Assembly (NCBI GenBank): GCA_963676515.1
Contig: OY781061.1
Span: 620,001 to 684,000 of the forward strand
Reading direction: 5' to 3'
DNA length: 64,000 nucleotides
Source: G963667145 sp963676515 [NCBI: Candidatus Cloacimonadota bacterium]
Lineage (GTDB): Bacteria; Cloacimonadota; Cloacimonadia; G963667145
The notes below the pieces were generated by a model. It was given only the letters and a program-made list of their open reading frames with translations, did no database searches and was not told where the DNA came from. The translations under genes were made by a program, and so were the position numbers. Below, piece by piece: positions 21,301 to 36,300 of the stretch. Each line of letters opens with the position of its first letter. The stretch's first letter is position 1.

Positions 21301-24300
21301 TATCTTTTGCCAAGTGACGACAATGGTGTCGGTCTTGGTGCCTTTGCTAGCTTGCACTACTGTCACTTTTGGTGGCAAGATGAACCCTTTGACCACATTG
21401 GAGAGCTCGCTCACTTCGGAGAAGTCACGAGGTTTCACCATCACTCTGTAGAAATACAGTTGCCCCAAAAGCACATCATCGGGAGCAGAGTTCACCAGCT
21501 TGTAGTGTCCACTTCCTTGGTCAGTTACCGAGAAAGTAGGAGCGTATGAGCTATCGGTGTCTGCTATCTCTGTCACCGTGTCGTAACGCATCAGGCGGAC
21601 GCCTTTTGAGAAGCTAGCATTTGGATCAGGATTTTCCAGTGGCACAGTGGTCGGCACAGAGAAGTGCAACACAACTTTCGTCAACTGTGGCATATCTAGG
21701 ACCTCTAAATTGTCCACACTTCGGAAACCTCTAAAGCCATAATCTTCCACGCACTCACTCATTACAGAGACGGTGTCTGTGCCCACCGCTTGCACGCGGT
21801 AATAGACATTTTGGCACTGCTCGTACTCTAGCGTATCTGCATACAAAGTGTCTGAGAGCGTATCTAGTAATACGAAACTGCCACTAGGGTAACTGGTATT
21901 ACGGTAGATGCGATAGCCATTTTTGGCATCAGCCACCGACTGCCACCGCACGAAGATGGTGTCTCTATTTGTGCCTTGGGATACGCTATCTAGCACAGGG
22001 ACATCCAGCTTAACATAGACGGTGTCTATACTATCGCACACTCTGGAGATGCCGGTCTCGTTATTGTAAAGAGCCGCCTTGTAGCTATAGAACATTCCTT
22101 GTTGCAAATCTTTGCTGTCTATCAGCGTGACAGGGTTCGCTCCCGTAGGATAACTGTAGATAAGAGTGTCCAGAGCTCCCTTGCTGCTCGTCCGATACAC
22201 TACAACCGTATCTATCAGGCTTCTGTCGTTCTCTTCTCCATACACCAAAAGTTTGATGTTTTCCCCATTTAAGGAGCTAATCTTCCAGCCCATACTCGGC
22301 TTGCGTAGTGTGGTGTAGCTGTAATATTCACGCTCAAAGCCAGTTTCCATTTGGTTGATGAACTTCAGCTTGTAGCGATTGATAGCACCAAAAGTTACGC
22401 CTTCATCTTTCACTATCTCGTCGCTGCTTTTCAGCAATGTGTCCAATATCCTGAAATCTTCTATATTCTCCGAATACTCCGAGATATAAATCTTCTGGAT
22501 GTATCCTATTTTAAAAGCTCCCGTAGCATCAAACTGTGTGAACGCAGAGTCGCCGACATTACTGGTGTGTGTGCCTAGCAGTATCTGGCTGGTGTCGTTG
22601 GTGATGAGCACAGAGTCTTTGCTGATCTCTGGCACGCGTGCATAGCCACTGTCCACAGCCGCAAATTTGACAATCGGTCTGTTCTCGTAGCCCTCCAGAT
22701 TTATGCGGAAATAGTACCATAAACCGGGGAATGTGGTTGACTTGTCTGGTAGCCAGGTTGCACCAGCGGAAGTTTCATTATCCATAATGGAGTCCACCTG
22801 AGAGCTATATGCAGCATCGCTATAGACTCGGATAGTGAAGAATGTGTCCAAATCGGCTAGCCAATCTATCTCTACGGTGTCTCGTTTGCTACCGTCGCTT
22901 GCCGAGAAATCTTCTACATCATACACTTTCACATAGGCTTCCACGCTGTCTGTGTAATTGTATTGCGAGACAATCTCGTTAATTCCCGACAATTTGTATC
23001 GATAAGTTTTTCGTCTGTCTGCCTCGAGGATGGTGTCGTAATAAGTTTGAGACTCACCAGCTGCTGATATTCTCTTGTGGGTTTCCCAAGTAGCACCTTC
23101 TACATTTTTCCTGAAGATATAGATAGAGTCTGTATTCGGTGGATTGCTCCAGCCAAGTCCTATTGCCATGGTGTCTAGCGGATCTGCCAATTTCACCTCT
23201 TTAAAGTTAAGCGGTGCTCTTAGCCTTGTCCAGCCAGAATCTTTGTCAGATTTTTGCGAATAAACTCCCCCTAGCGACCAAGAAACTCGGATGTATATCT
23301 TATTGCCAAATTCTGCATATGCCAGTCCGTTTGCTGCATCAAGCACTATTGTGCTGTCGTCTGCCTCTATATAAGAGCCTACTTCTGGATCGTCGGAGGT
23401 TATCTCTTGCGAGGTGCTATCATCAGAATAGAACAGCCTAAAGGTTGTTTTGTCCGAAGACACGCCCTGCTCGTTTATCGTCATGTAGATGCTGTCTTCG
23501 TAATCGCCCTTAGTGGGGCTAACTGAAAATGTAGGTGGCTCTAGCTTGCCTATACCCACTACTAGTGGTGAGCTGATGTCCGACTTCCCGAAGTGAGCGT
23601 GCTGAGTATAGACGCCGATGAGCTTCTGATCTTCTAAATATGGCGAATAAAACTTGCAAGAATCCACATCTCCCAATCCTGTTATGCTGTCCCAAGTGCC
23701 AGAGGTGTCTTGATACTTCACCACATAATTCACTGGCTGAGCCCAGTCGTATTTGTCCCACTGCACGAAGATGGTGTCTTTGCGGTCGCTAGAGGCTGTG
23801 ATGCCTGTAGGCGGTATCAGCTGCGACCAGCTACTGTCTGGCTCTGACCATGGCGAGCTGACGGAATCCCAAGCGTAAATTTCCGACTCTTGGTTTTGCT
23901 TTTGGATGCGGAAGTAGTAATCTTTCGCCTTTTCCAGTCCTGCATACGGAGCATACATATAGCTGTCCAGCTCTCGCAACTCGTTGTTCTGGAAGCCCTG
24001 ATTGAAGAGGATACTGGCAAAGTCTGAGCTCGTGTCTATTTGCAACTTGTAGATAGTCACTAGGCTGTCTATGTCCCAGCGGACGAGGATGGAGTCCACT
24101 CGCAAGCTGTCTTGTGCATTTACTGCATATACCTCTGGAAGGGCGAACTTCAGACCGCCATAGCCCACTGGTGACCATGCAGAGCTTATCATCCCTTTGC
24201 TACCGAGCTCATCGCCTGTCTTATTGCTCCACTCGCTAACATCGCCTAGTGCACTTGTTACGAGGTGCTTGTCGCTAAAAGCTTTCACCTGATAGGTGTA

Positions 24301-27300
24301 GACCATGCCTTCCACTAAATAGGCGGTGTCTTGGACAAAAGTGTCTGCTATAATGCTTCCGTCCTCTTGGCTCTGGTATATTGTATCGTAATCGCCCGTT
24401 TTCATCTTCACTCGTCTGTAAACGAAGTTGATGTCGGGATTTATGGTCGCTGGCACACTCCAGTGCACTGCTATAGTATCATGCAGAGCAGCTGGGAAGT
24501 TGGCATAGACTCTGCTAACCTTGGGCAAAGCCACCCAGCCTGTATCGACATCGGCATCGGCGGTGAAGACAGATGCGTGCTCATTGGCGTAACTTTTGAG
24601 GGCGTAGACATATTTCTTGCCACTGTAGAGCGTATCTGCGTCGTCCGTCTGGGATGCCAGCATATCGTCGTAATAATAGTATTGCCCTGAAAAACTGCTG
24701 ATAGTGGCGAGATGGTCGCTCTCTTCCCAAGCTCCGCCCAGAGTGTCGCGATACAGTCTAAAGCTGTCCACTCCGCTAGTGCGGTGGTCTAGTGTCCAAG
24801 AAACGCTCACCATGTCGTCCTCATCGCCCTTGCTGGCTGTGAGTCCACTAGGTGGCACTACGGGATACAATGTGTCCACAATCAACGATGAGTCAGAACT
24901 ACCCGTAGTCTCATTATATGCACACACGAAGTACCAAACGGTGTCTCCCGGATTTGATTCGTTATCTACTATCTCCACTCTGCTGGAAGAAGAGTGTAAT
25001 ACTTCGCTTATCTTGCTGAAACTAGCATCTGTCGGTGTGCTGGCGTAAACCCAGTATTCGCTAGCACCTGCGACTGTGTCGAAGGAGATTTGCACCTCGT
25101 CCACCAGCGAGTCTGCTGCCATAGCCAGATTCTCTGGAGCGGGTAAAGTCGCAAAGCCACTCTTTAGGCTGCTCCACACAGGATTGTTCTTGCCCACGAA
25201 TGAGTTGAAACCACTGACTTGGAAATAGTAGAGCTGACCTCTGACCATCGAGAGCCAGTCGCAAGTAGTATCGGCAACGATAGTGTCTAGCTCTCCATTC
25301 GCACTTCTCAAGCGGAAGGAGTCCACCTCGTCCATCTTGTCCCAGCTTATCGCTATCGAGTCGGCGTAAGAGATGCTTTTGTTGTTGTCGCCCATAGAGG
25401 ACACATACACGCCCGAAGCTGTCAGTCCGCTGGGTGACAAGAGCTTTGTCCAAGCACTGTCTTCCCCATTGGGGGTAATTCCATTATAGCCAGCTACTCT
25501 CTTCTTTAGGCTCTCGGAGTCCGGTAGAGTCCTCTTCTTGGCGGTGATCCAGTAGTAGTAGGCTTCTCCCGGCAAAGGTGCATCGCCAGCATCGTAGCGA
25601 GTATCTACGCAGGAGTCTTCGTCCACTAGCTCCACGAGCAAAGTAGCAGTGTTGGAGTCGGTAGTAGTCGCTCTGTAGATAGAGTAAACGATGTCACTGC
25701 CAGCTTTTTTGCTCCAATGGAGAGTTATCTTGTCGGCTTGTATCTTATCATCTTCGTTGTAAACTCGGAAATTTTCCACTTCGCTGTATTTGAGATAGCC
25801 TGTCCTCACGGTGGAGTAAGCCGAATAGAGGTCTCGCCCATATATGCCATTGGTATTGCCTGCAGGAGAGTTTTCATCTTTGGTAATTTTGGCAGCTACC
25901 TTTATACTAAACTTTTGTCCCTCTATCAAGAATTTGCAATTACCAGTTTTGTCTAATTCTATCTCGGGTACTCCTGGTTCATATGACTCTACCCATGCAA
26001 GGGTCGTTGGATTGTAGATAGCCACGCGATAATGGTCGCTGTTATCTACTGAGCTCCAATACGCAGATATGGTGTCTGTCGATGTGCCCTGACTGACAGT
26101 GAGACCATCTGGAGTCGCAGGCAAGGTGTAGACGAGCAATCCTTGTTTTGTGTTCGGTGTCCACTCTCCAAATTCAGTTTCCGCTTCATTCTTGGCTCTA
26201 ATCCAGAAGTGCCAGAGCATTCCGGGGTATAGGGCTAGCGAGTCGCCTATCTCGGCGAAGAAGTTGCCGTTGGTGATAGTTTGCGGTATTAGCTTTACTT
26301 TGACAGTGTCTGCTTGGCTAGAGTAGCCGATGTCGTAATTTTGCAAGTTTCCACGCTGTGTCCAGTACAGCGTAGCCTTGTCTGTGCTAAGGTTGATGTC
26401 GTCTTGATAAAAGTCCGAGACGCTACCAATCTTAGTCGTGAGCTTGTAGTGAGCGGTGGTGTCGGACTTTATAGAGACGGCAACACTCGCCTGCGTAGGT
26501 CTGGTGGTAGCGAAAGATTGCAGATAGTACTCGTAGGTAGCTCCAGGCAAGCAGTCAGTATCTGTATATATGATGCTATCGTGGTTAACCTTTGCCCAAT
26601 ACTTGTTGGCTACCTTTTGGGTATAACCACTGGCATCTATGCGATAGAGGTCATACTTCACCGTGTCAGCAATTGTAGAGCCTATCTTTACTACTTTCCA
26701 GCTTAGATCATTCGTGCCATCGCTCTGTGCCACTCCCGTGAGCTCTACAGAAGCTGGAATCTGGCTGTAACCACTATCGTATACGAAGTCGGAGCTAGCA
26801 TCTGCCAAGTCACTCACAGCTTGCACTTTCGCATAGTAGTAGTAGCCCTTATTGTCTACTACCACGGCAGTGTCGTTTACTTCGCAGCCCTCTATTGATT
26901 TACACAAACCATGGTCGCCCAATTTGCTTTGGTCGTAATAATAATAGATGGTGTAGTTCTTGTCGTTGTTACCCGCTCTAGGTGTGAAGAGGAAGCGAAT
27001 GGTCGAGTCGGTCTCTGTGCCTCGGCTGACAGAGAAGTTGGTCGGCACTCTCAGCTGGGTGTAGCCACTATCCATTACAGACTCAGAGCCTCCGTAAGGG
27101 TTCTGTGCCCACAGCTTGATATAGATTTGCCTGCCACGCAGTGAGTCGGCGTTAGTTACTATCAACAGAGAATCCTTGGAGTAGCTACTATTGCGGAAAG
27201 ATCCCACTGAGCCGATGATGGTGGTGAAGCGTCCGTCCGCCTCGTCGCTGCTGGTGCTCCACTCGGCATAGTAGGTCTCGTAGACGCTCTCTACATCCCA

Positions 27301-30300
27301 AGTAACCTTGATAGTGTCGGTGTTCTTGCCTTTCCAGCAGATCATACCGCTGATGGGTGCCATCAGAGCGTAGCCTCTGGTAGCTGGAGATAGCTCCCCT
27401 TGTTGTGTGATGTTGCTGAAGGCAGCGACCTTGTACCAATGGACATTACCCTGTGGCAGGTTGAGGTCTTCAACGCTCTTGACAGTGCTATCTACTCTGG
27501 GCAAGGTGTCGGCGAAGTCGCCGTTTACGGAGTCGCTGTAGAAGATGAAGTAGTTATCCACAGGTCCTTGGTCTGTAATCTTATCCCACGAGAGAGTCAC
27601 GGTAGTGTCGCCTTCTGTCGCCCATACATTCTCGGGAGCGGAGAATATCTCATAGCCTGTCGCACTGTCGCTCGGAGCGGACTCTCTGTCATCAAATCCG
27701 TCGTTTACCCTTTTGGATGCTATCGTGTATTTGTAAGCGACCCCTTGCAATAGGTCAGCCATATCTTCGTAAAGGAAGGTGTCTTCGACGATGGTCACTT
27801 GGTTGCTTATTCCCTTTAGGCGTATGGTCTTATCCAAGCTGCCGTCTTCGTAGCGATAAATCAAGAAACTGTCCACATCTGCTGCTTCTTGATTTTGCCA
27901 AGCCCAAGCTAGGTCGATTTTGTCGTCGTAGTCGCCTTGTGTCGCTGTAAAAGATTCGGGAGACTCTATCCTGTAGAAAGTGTCCACCGAGTCTGACCAT
28001 TCAGATTCCAAGTTGTTGTCCGTGCTAAAGATTTTTGCTCTATACCGCACATGCTTCCCTGCGTTGTCCCTCTCAGCGAGCACAGAGTCCACATAGCGAG
28101 CTCCCACAGCCAGAGTCACCTCTTGCGTTTCTATGCCATTTATCTCACGAGAGAGCTTGTAGGGCAATATGGTGTTGTCGATAGAGATTTGGTTGTCATC
28201 ATTGATATTACGCACGCAAGTAAGTATCGGAGCTTTCATCTTTGCCCAGCCGATAGCACCGATATTGGAGATATCGGAGATGGTGTAATAGTCGCCATCT
28301 TTGTCCACAGCTATTTGCTTGAGCAGATACTTGTATTTTATGCCTCTATGTATGACTGATGTGTCTCGCACTAATCTATTGGTGTCCACTATCCCACTAT
28401 CTATTAAGGCAGAATTCTGATACTCATACCATTTATACTTAAGAGTATCTACCAAATCTTTGACAGATAGGTCATTCCAAGTCACGACAAGCGAGTCGGT
28501 ATATTCATTCCCTGTGCTCTGCATCATACCGTCGTATTGCTCTATCTTCGCATAACCAAAGCGGAGAGCTGCATCGCTCATAGTGTCGCTCTTGGTGGTG
28601 TCGGAGATAGCATCTTGGATATTGCCCTTGAACACTCGGAAGTTGTAAGCGTATTTCACACCTGCCACACCGTCGGTGGTACTCAGGTTGTCTGTGCAAG
28701 TGTAGGTGCTATCGCCATTGTCCACAGCACTTAGAGTTATTTTCTTGTAAGCGGCATAACTGCTTGTTTTGCCAGTTAGATAAGCATCAACGGGGCTACG
28801 ATACACATAGAATGAGAATCCTGTCGCATCACACTTAAGCCCGATGTCTATCTTGCCATCTTCGTTGTGGGACATACGGGTGATGGTCGGCTCTACAAAT
28901 CGCAAGTAACCTCTGTCGTAAGCAGGTTCAGAGCCGATGGTGTCGCCTTCGTAAACGCACCTTGCATTTTTGGAGATGACTCCGAAATTATAAACGATTC
29001 CGTATTCTAAGAAGCCGTCATGCAAGCCATTTTTGTAGAGGCACAAGATGCTGTCTTGGCTCGGCACTCTCACCGTGTCTACTGGCTGGTCATCCTCATC
29101 TAGCACTAGCACATCATACATATCTGCCGATGCCACTGTGTCCCAAGTGATGACCACAGAGTCTTCGCTGGTCGCTTTCGTGGCACTCACATCGGTCACC
29201 AAACCTGGAGTGGTAAAGGACATACAAGCAGCACTGGTGTCGGAGCGTCTGCCGGCGGACAGAGCCACGCCCACATATTCGTAAGCCTCGCCGATAGCTA
29301 AACCATCTTCATCGGTGTATAACATCATCGCACCGTAGCCGACCTCGTCCAGGCTAGGGAATACGACATCTACTAGCTTATTGTATGCTACTGCACCTGC
29401 GATCTTTCTGTAAAGTTCCAGCGTGTCACAGCCGTCCACCCTCTTCACTTTTAGCTCTATCTTGCTTGGATAGAAGAAGTACCCGCTCCGATAGCGTTCC
29501 ACAGTCGGTGCTGGGATTTTGATCATCCCGAAAGTATCTAGCTCTACCCAAGGAGAGGAGCTCTTGTCGCTATCTCTGAGGATGTCGTAATAGTAGGAGC
29601 TATAGTAACGCAATCGATAGTGATACTTGTATTGCGGCATCAGCTTGAAGCTGTCGATAAAACTTGAAGCTGTATAATCTGTAAGCGTCTGATAGCCGTA
29701 ATCGGCGTAATTGCCACCATCGACTTTCCTGCTGATCTGGTACACCATATTTATGTCGCTGTAGTTTGCAGTGAGGTCTTCATCTATAAGCAGTTTCGTC
29801 CAAGCTAGCTTTATCTTCCCAGTCATATCTGTGGAGATGACAGCCGTCGTAGCCACTGGCTTTGGTAATCTCGACCAGCCACTGTCTTGCGGTAGGTTTA
29901 TGCTGTCGTTTTCTATGTCGCTGGTTGCTTCTTTTTGCCCTTCTATCTGGAAGTTATAAATCCTGCCCTTAGCCAAAGTTCCCACAGCATAAGTTGCATC
30001 GTAAAATTTAGCTCTATCAGTTATTTCTTTGAATACTTGATAGTCACCAAGAGAGTCCAGATAGCGGATGACATAGCTAGTGGTGCTGTCCACCGCTGGG
30101 TTGGTGCCTTCCAGATAGTTCTCCCAAGTAAATCTGATGGAATCGTCATACTCGCCTTTGGTGGCTGTCAGGGATGTCGGTGCTGGCAATTTGCTCCAGC
30201 CAGTGTCCACCAGTGAATATTGCGAGGTTACATCGCCTCGCACCGCTTTGATGCGGAAGCTGTATTTGGTGGCTGCCAAAAGAGGATAGTCACCGTCCGT

Positions 30301-33300
30301 GTTCACGAGGATAGCCAGCAGAGAGTCTTCGCCACTGTTGTAAATCTCGCGAACTATCGTATCGCCAGTTCCAGCAAAATCGCCTGTCTTCCATTCCAGT
30401 TGCAATATATCCACCAACTCCTTGTCCATCTTATTCCATCTGACGATGATGGTATCTTGCCTATTTCTGGTAACTTCCAGCTCTGGAGTCGCCAACTTGG
30501 AATAGCACATCTTGCCGCTCGACCTCTCCGAGAAAATGGTGAAAGTGTCTAAATCTGCACCCTCACGCATCGCCAGAGTGTAGTTGCATATTCCCTTGAT
30601 CCTGATGTAGTAATCTCTGCCCGGAACGAACCAAGAAGCGTCGTCAAAGCTGGAGATTAGATTTGGAATGGCTTTTTCGCCCAAATCTACGGAGTCTTGC
30701 AGAGAGTATAGCTCGATATCGTCGCCGATGTAGAGCCTGATAGAGTCCAGCGGTTCGCCGTTCTCCTGCCACTCCATAGAGATAGAGTCTTCGTTGTTGG
30801 TTACGCTGTTTATAGTTGGCGTTGCGTATTTGGTGTATCCTGCCATAAAGTCGCTAGAGTCCGAAACAAAGCCGTTTCGCTTACCAATCAACTTGTAATA
30901 GTATATCTGACCATCTTTTAGACTTTGCTTGTCGGTGTATTTTCCCATCACATAGTCCACGGTAGTCAGTGTTTCCGCAGTGGCAAAGCTCGGTGCTGTA
31001 TCTCGCACTATCGTTACGCTTTTGTTGTAGGAGTCTCGTTCCCAGCTGATGGTAATCGCATCCGTAGCCTCACCTCTGGAGACGGTGTCTATCACGGGGA
31101 CATTGAGCTCTATGTGGTTGCTTTTCTGCTCACTAGCCTCAGATAGCTCCAGCCCTGCCTTGTACGCCCGCAGGCAGTAGTAATAGGTCACACCCTTCTG
31201 GCAGCTCAAGTCTGACCAAGTGTAGCTACCTTTTGCAAGGTCATACTCTGCTGTGTGCAGAGATGCTGGATAAGGTCCAGAGACGCTCTCTTTGCGATAG
31301 AGGCGGAACGAATCGATGTCGATACCTGTGTCGTAGCTCCACTCTACCACTAAGGAGTCTTCTCCTGCTATCACGGTGTCTAGCACTGGGATTAGCAGTC
31401 CAGCATAACCCTTTACCGCTGCACTGGTATCCGAGAGCAAGAACCTTGGGTGAGTCGCCTGCACGCTGTATTCAAATGAGCTTCCGTAATCCACGCCTGT
31501 GGTATCGTAGTAGTAGCTTACGCCATTTATTACCGTGTCTAGGGCAGAGCCTTCACGATAGACGACATACTCCATAGCCGATTTCACTTGCTCGGGCAAG
31601 CTCTCTTGCACGCTCCAGCTCACGAGTATGCTGTCGGGGCTCTCGCCTACACCCATAGTGGTTAGTTGCGGTGTCTCCAGCTGATACCAGCCCGTATCTA
31701 TCGCACAAAAAGCCGAAGCTATCTCGGCGATCCCTTCTGTGCGATACACTTTCGCCCGGAAGTAGTAAACTGTTCCCGGCTCGATAGCTTTATAATCTGT
31801 AGCACTCAGCATCAAGTAGCCTTTGTCCAACTCGTTGCGGTCGTCAAAAGTTACCGAACTTTGGAAGTTGTTCTCGCCCAAACCGTAATCTATTTGCAGT
31901 TTGGTAGCTTTTTGGCTCGAGAGTGTGTCCTTATTCCAGAAGACCTTTATCGTGTCCACCCGCAGAGAGTCTTGCTCACTGTAAACATTTATAGGCAATT
32001 GCGGCAATTTCGCCCAACCTACAAGACTCCAGTTACTCCAACCAGAGAGCAAGTTTTGCGAGGGGATAGCCACTCTGGCACGGTACTGATAGATAAAGCC
32101 TGTGTCTATATCGTAAGCAGTGTCCGTGATTTTGATGGTGCCACTCGATGCTCCAAAATCTGTGAATATCACATCCTCAATGGTCGCATTTTCTTTCGCA
32201 TTGCGGCGTTGCAAATTGTAGTTGTAAGCTTGATCGTACTGATTCACTTGGGAAAATGTAAGATTGATAGTGTCCAGAGCGTATCCTTGCGACACCATGA
32301 TCTGCGAGACTTCGTCGACGAACATATAGCCAGAGTCGTGGGCTACTTCCTCTAGCGAGTTCTCTCTCTCGTCGGTGAAAGCTCTCACACGGAAATGGTA
32401 GCACCTGCCTTTTTCTAGCCCTTCGCCTATATCGTACTCTGCCCTAGCTATGCTAGCTGTCTTGATGGTATCAAAAGTGGCATATCCCAGGATGCTGTCC
32501 GTGTCGCAGGTGTCCACATAGTAGCCTTGCACCTTCTCGAGTTGCTCCCACTCCAGCACTATCATGTTCTTCCGAGTCCCTTTGGTGGCACTCAGTGTGG
32601 TCACTATCGGCATTTTCACCCAGCCAGTGTCGAGCTCAGAATAGTTTTGCTTCTCCTCCGACAAAGAGACGGTGTTATCATTCGTCGCTAAGATGGTATA
32701 AAAGTACTCTCTGCCTCGCCACAAATCTGGAGATTCATCTATATACCGAGTAGGAGGAGATGTGCCTTTCAAGACATCTGCTATCTTTATGCCCACTTCA
32801 GAGCTGTCGTCCGATCTGAACACCTGATAATAGTCTAAATCTCCCGTGATAGGATTCCAGTCAACACTGATTTTGTCTTCATACAATCCGTCCGAGGCAA
32901 TTACTCCGTGCACCATCGGTAATTGGGTGAAGCCCAAGACTCTTTCTCCATAGACTCCCCACAAATCCGAGTTCCCTATTGCAGAGTTTTTCCCTTTTAT
33001 CTTCACATAGTAGCTTTGTCCTGCTGTCAGCGTAAGGAAACTGCAATCTCTGGAAAAACTTGGATACTCTTTCCAGCCATTATCTTCACCTGCTGGATCT
33101 CCATTTTCTTTTTCTATAGCAAGGTAATATTGATCAGCGTTTGCTAGCGAGTCCCACTTTACTACGATTTTATCTCCATAGTCGCCTTTGGATACATAGG
33201 TAATATTCACAGGTCCAAATTTTGCGAAGCCTGAGTCTTGGCAACTAGGATCTGTCACACCCGATAGGTTGAATATCTCATCGTAAAATCTCGCTCCATA

Positions 33301-36300
33301 ATAGCGATACACGCCGCGGTACTCGTTCATTGCCACGGAAGCTGTGTATGTAGTAGCTCCAACATCTAGCGAGCTGATAGGTGTGTCCCAGAGAGTCGCT
33401 TTGTCTGCACTCCCATAGACTTTCACTGACATATTGTCGGGGTTATCCCAGCGGAGCGGTATGCTGTCATAATAATATCGATTGTCGTAGTTGGCTTCAA
33501 AGTTCTGTGGAGGCTTGATAGAGAGCCAACCTTCTAGCTTATTGTAGCTCACGCCAGAGCTGTGCTCCATCGTGTATGCCGAGCTTGCCATAAGCCCCTC
33601 TACGCGGAAGTAGTACACTTTGGCAGAGTGCAAGTGGATGGTGCTACCCTCACTCCTGGGCAGAGCGTAACTCACATCTGTGCCGTCGTAGTCGTAATCG
33701 GCGGCGGTCAGTGTCTTGGTATGCTCTTCACCACCCTCGTATTGCCAATAGAGCTGGTAAGAGACATACTTGTTGTGCTCATACGCGTCGCAGGCACTCC
33801 AGTTCACCAAGATGGTGTCCACGCTGTAACCTTTGGACACAGACTGCATCACGGGGGCACTAATCCTCACATAGCCCGAATCTACGAAAGAGGGGTTAGA
33901 ATTTAAACTGACAATCTTAAAACTTGCCTGCTCATTCGTGCTGACAGCGAAGTAGTACTTTCGCCCTCTTCGCAATTTGATAGTGTTGCCATAAGTCCAA
34001 TCAAGTTCTTTATCCACGGCTAGGCTATACGGCGAGTTGCTGATGGCATCATCATTAGTGATTCTTTTGAACGCTGTGTTCTTCGCCTCGTCTTGGAAAT
34101 CTCTATAGATACTATCGGCGTAGACATTGTAGGATATCGGCTGATCACTTGGCACTTCGACCCACTTTAGCTCTATCTCGCTATCGTAGGTGCCTTTGCT
34201 AGCTACCAGTCCATCAGGCGGGAAGACGACTGTCTTTACAGTCTTCGTGCCAGACTCGTCGGAGTAGCCAGCGTAACGATTGTAGTACTTTACGCTATAG
34301 CTATAATCGGTGAGTACTGCCAGCCCTCTGGTGTCTTCGTAGGTGGTGTCAGTTGCTCTGTTTGCTACTTGTGTTATCACGAGCTTCGAGCCGACATCAG
34401 TCCCCTTTTGCCTGAGGATGCGGATAGAGTCCAGCCAGTCGTTGCTATTGCCTTTATAAGTGATGGTCACACCCTTGTTCAGTGGTGATAAACTCTTGAT
34501 GACATCTCCCACGACTGGTGTGGGCATCTTGGTGTAGGTCAGCAGCTCTTCGCTCTGCTTGGAGTCGCCGAAGGTGTTCCGAGAAGACGACAGCCTTATC
34601 TTGTAACCTTTCATCCTGTCTGCTGCGGGGATAGTAATCTCTTTCTCAGTAGTGATTATATTTGTTATGTCTGGATATGCCGATCCGTCTGTGGGCTCTA
34701 CAGTCAAGGTGTAAACAGTGCTACTCATCTCCAGAGAGCAGGGGTCTTCCCAGCGGATTACTATCTTGCCCTCTTGCAAAGCTAGTGTGCCTCCATCGCC
34801 AGTGAACTCTGTGATCACAGGAGCGGGCATCCTTGCCCAGCCAGAGTCTATCGTGCTCGGGTCGGATGGACGACCTCCTCCACCCACGGAGATGATGCGA
34901 TAATAGTACATCATGCCTTGCTCACTATATGTGAGGACATCGTTGTATGTGAACTCTCTGTCATAGGGGTTTAAGTCCCAAGTGAGGTCTTCTGGTGTGG
35001 CGATAGTCCGGAAGCTGCTAGTGTCGATTCCTCTTTGCACCTTGTACATCTCTGCACCGTAGTTGCCAGAGGTATGGCTAACTGACCACGAGACTTGCAC
35101 GGTGTCGTCTTTATCGCCCTCGGTAGCTTCTATATCATCTGGTGGCTCTAGCAGAGCCATTCCATAATCCACTTCAGACCATTGCGAGGTGTCCATTATT
35201 TCTGAGTTTATTGCCCTAACATAGAAGGTGTAAGTGTGCCCACCGTAAGCATTGGTCACAGTGTAAGAGTTGCTATTGCCTACATTGACCAGATTGTCTG
35301 AGTTCGGTCCTACTACCCTGAGCTGACCATCTGTAGCCCTGCCACTATAACTCCACTCGACTCTTATCTTGTGACTAAGATCTTGGGTGACAGTGTCGAT
35401 AGAGGGTTTGGGAGTCTGTGCCCAGCCGTAGTAGTAGCTCGGAGTGGGTGTCTTGGGTGTCAGTTCCGACCAAATGCCGTCTGGCGTAGTGCGAGTCCGC
35501 AAGCGATAGTGATACTTCTTGCCACTCTCAAATTTATCTGGAGCGGTGCTAGAGTTGTGCGTCACATTGTAGAGTGTGTCCCTCGACTCCGCTATGTTTA
35601 GTGTATCCCAGGCTATGTCGTTTGTGTAATCGGATTCCGAAGCGTAGACGAAAACTTGGAATTTCGTCTCATCACCAGTAGGCAATGCTGGCCAGCGTAG
35701 GTATACACCCGAGGCAAGCTCTCCTGTGGATATCGTGTCAAAAGCGATCGTGGGTATGAGCAAAGTGATAGCTGCAGTGACAAACTTGGAGTTTTTCTCT
35801 AGCTCGTCTGTACGGAAAGCTTGTGCCTGATAGATAAGCTCCTTGCCCACTAGCCTGCCGGTGTCTATGTAGCTGGTCACGCCTTTGGGTAGCACAGCCA
35901 CAGGTGTCCACTCTGCTCCCTCTCGCAAGAGTAATCTGGTGCTATCCGAGCTGCCTGCCGATGACCATGTGAGTCGCACGCAAGCACTGTCTGTGCCAGC
36001 GTATAGCTCTGCAGCTGTGAAGTAGCTCACGGTGTCCATCTTGCAATAGCCCGTCACCTCTTCGCTCTTGTCCGAATAGCCAAAGTCCGTAGTCAAGGCT
36101 CGCACGAAGAAAGTAATATCTATGCCTTTGTCTTGCGATGGCACTGGGTACTCGTAGCTCTCTAGCGTGGATGCTACTCCTGCCACAGGCACACTCGGAG
36201 CTTCGGCTCTGTATATGTAATAGCTATCCACTGGTGTAGTGTTCAGCATGTCCCAGCCAATCCTAATGATGTCGCTGAGATTTTCGGTAACTTCTATATT

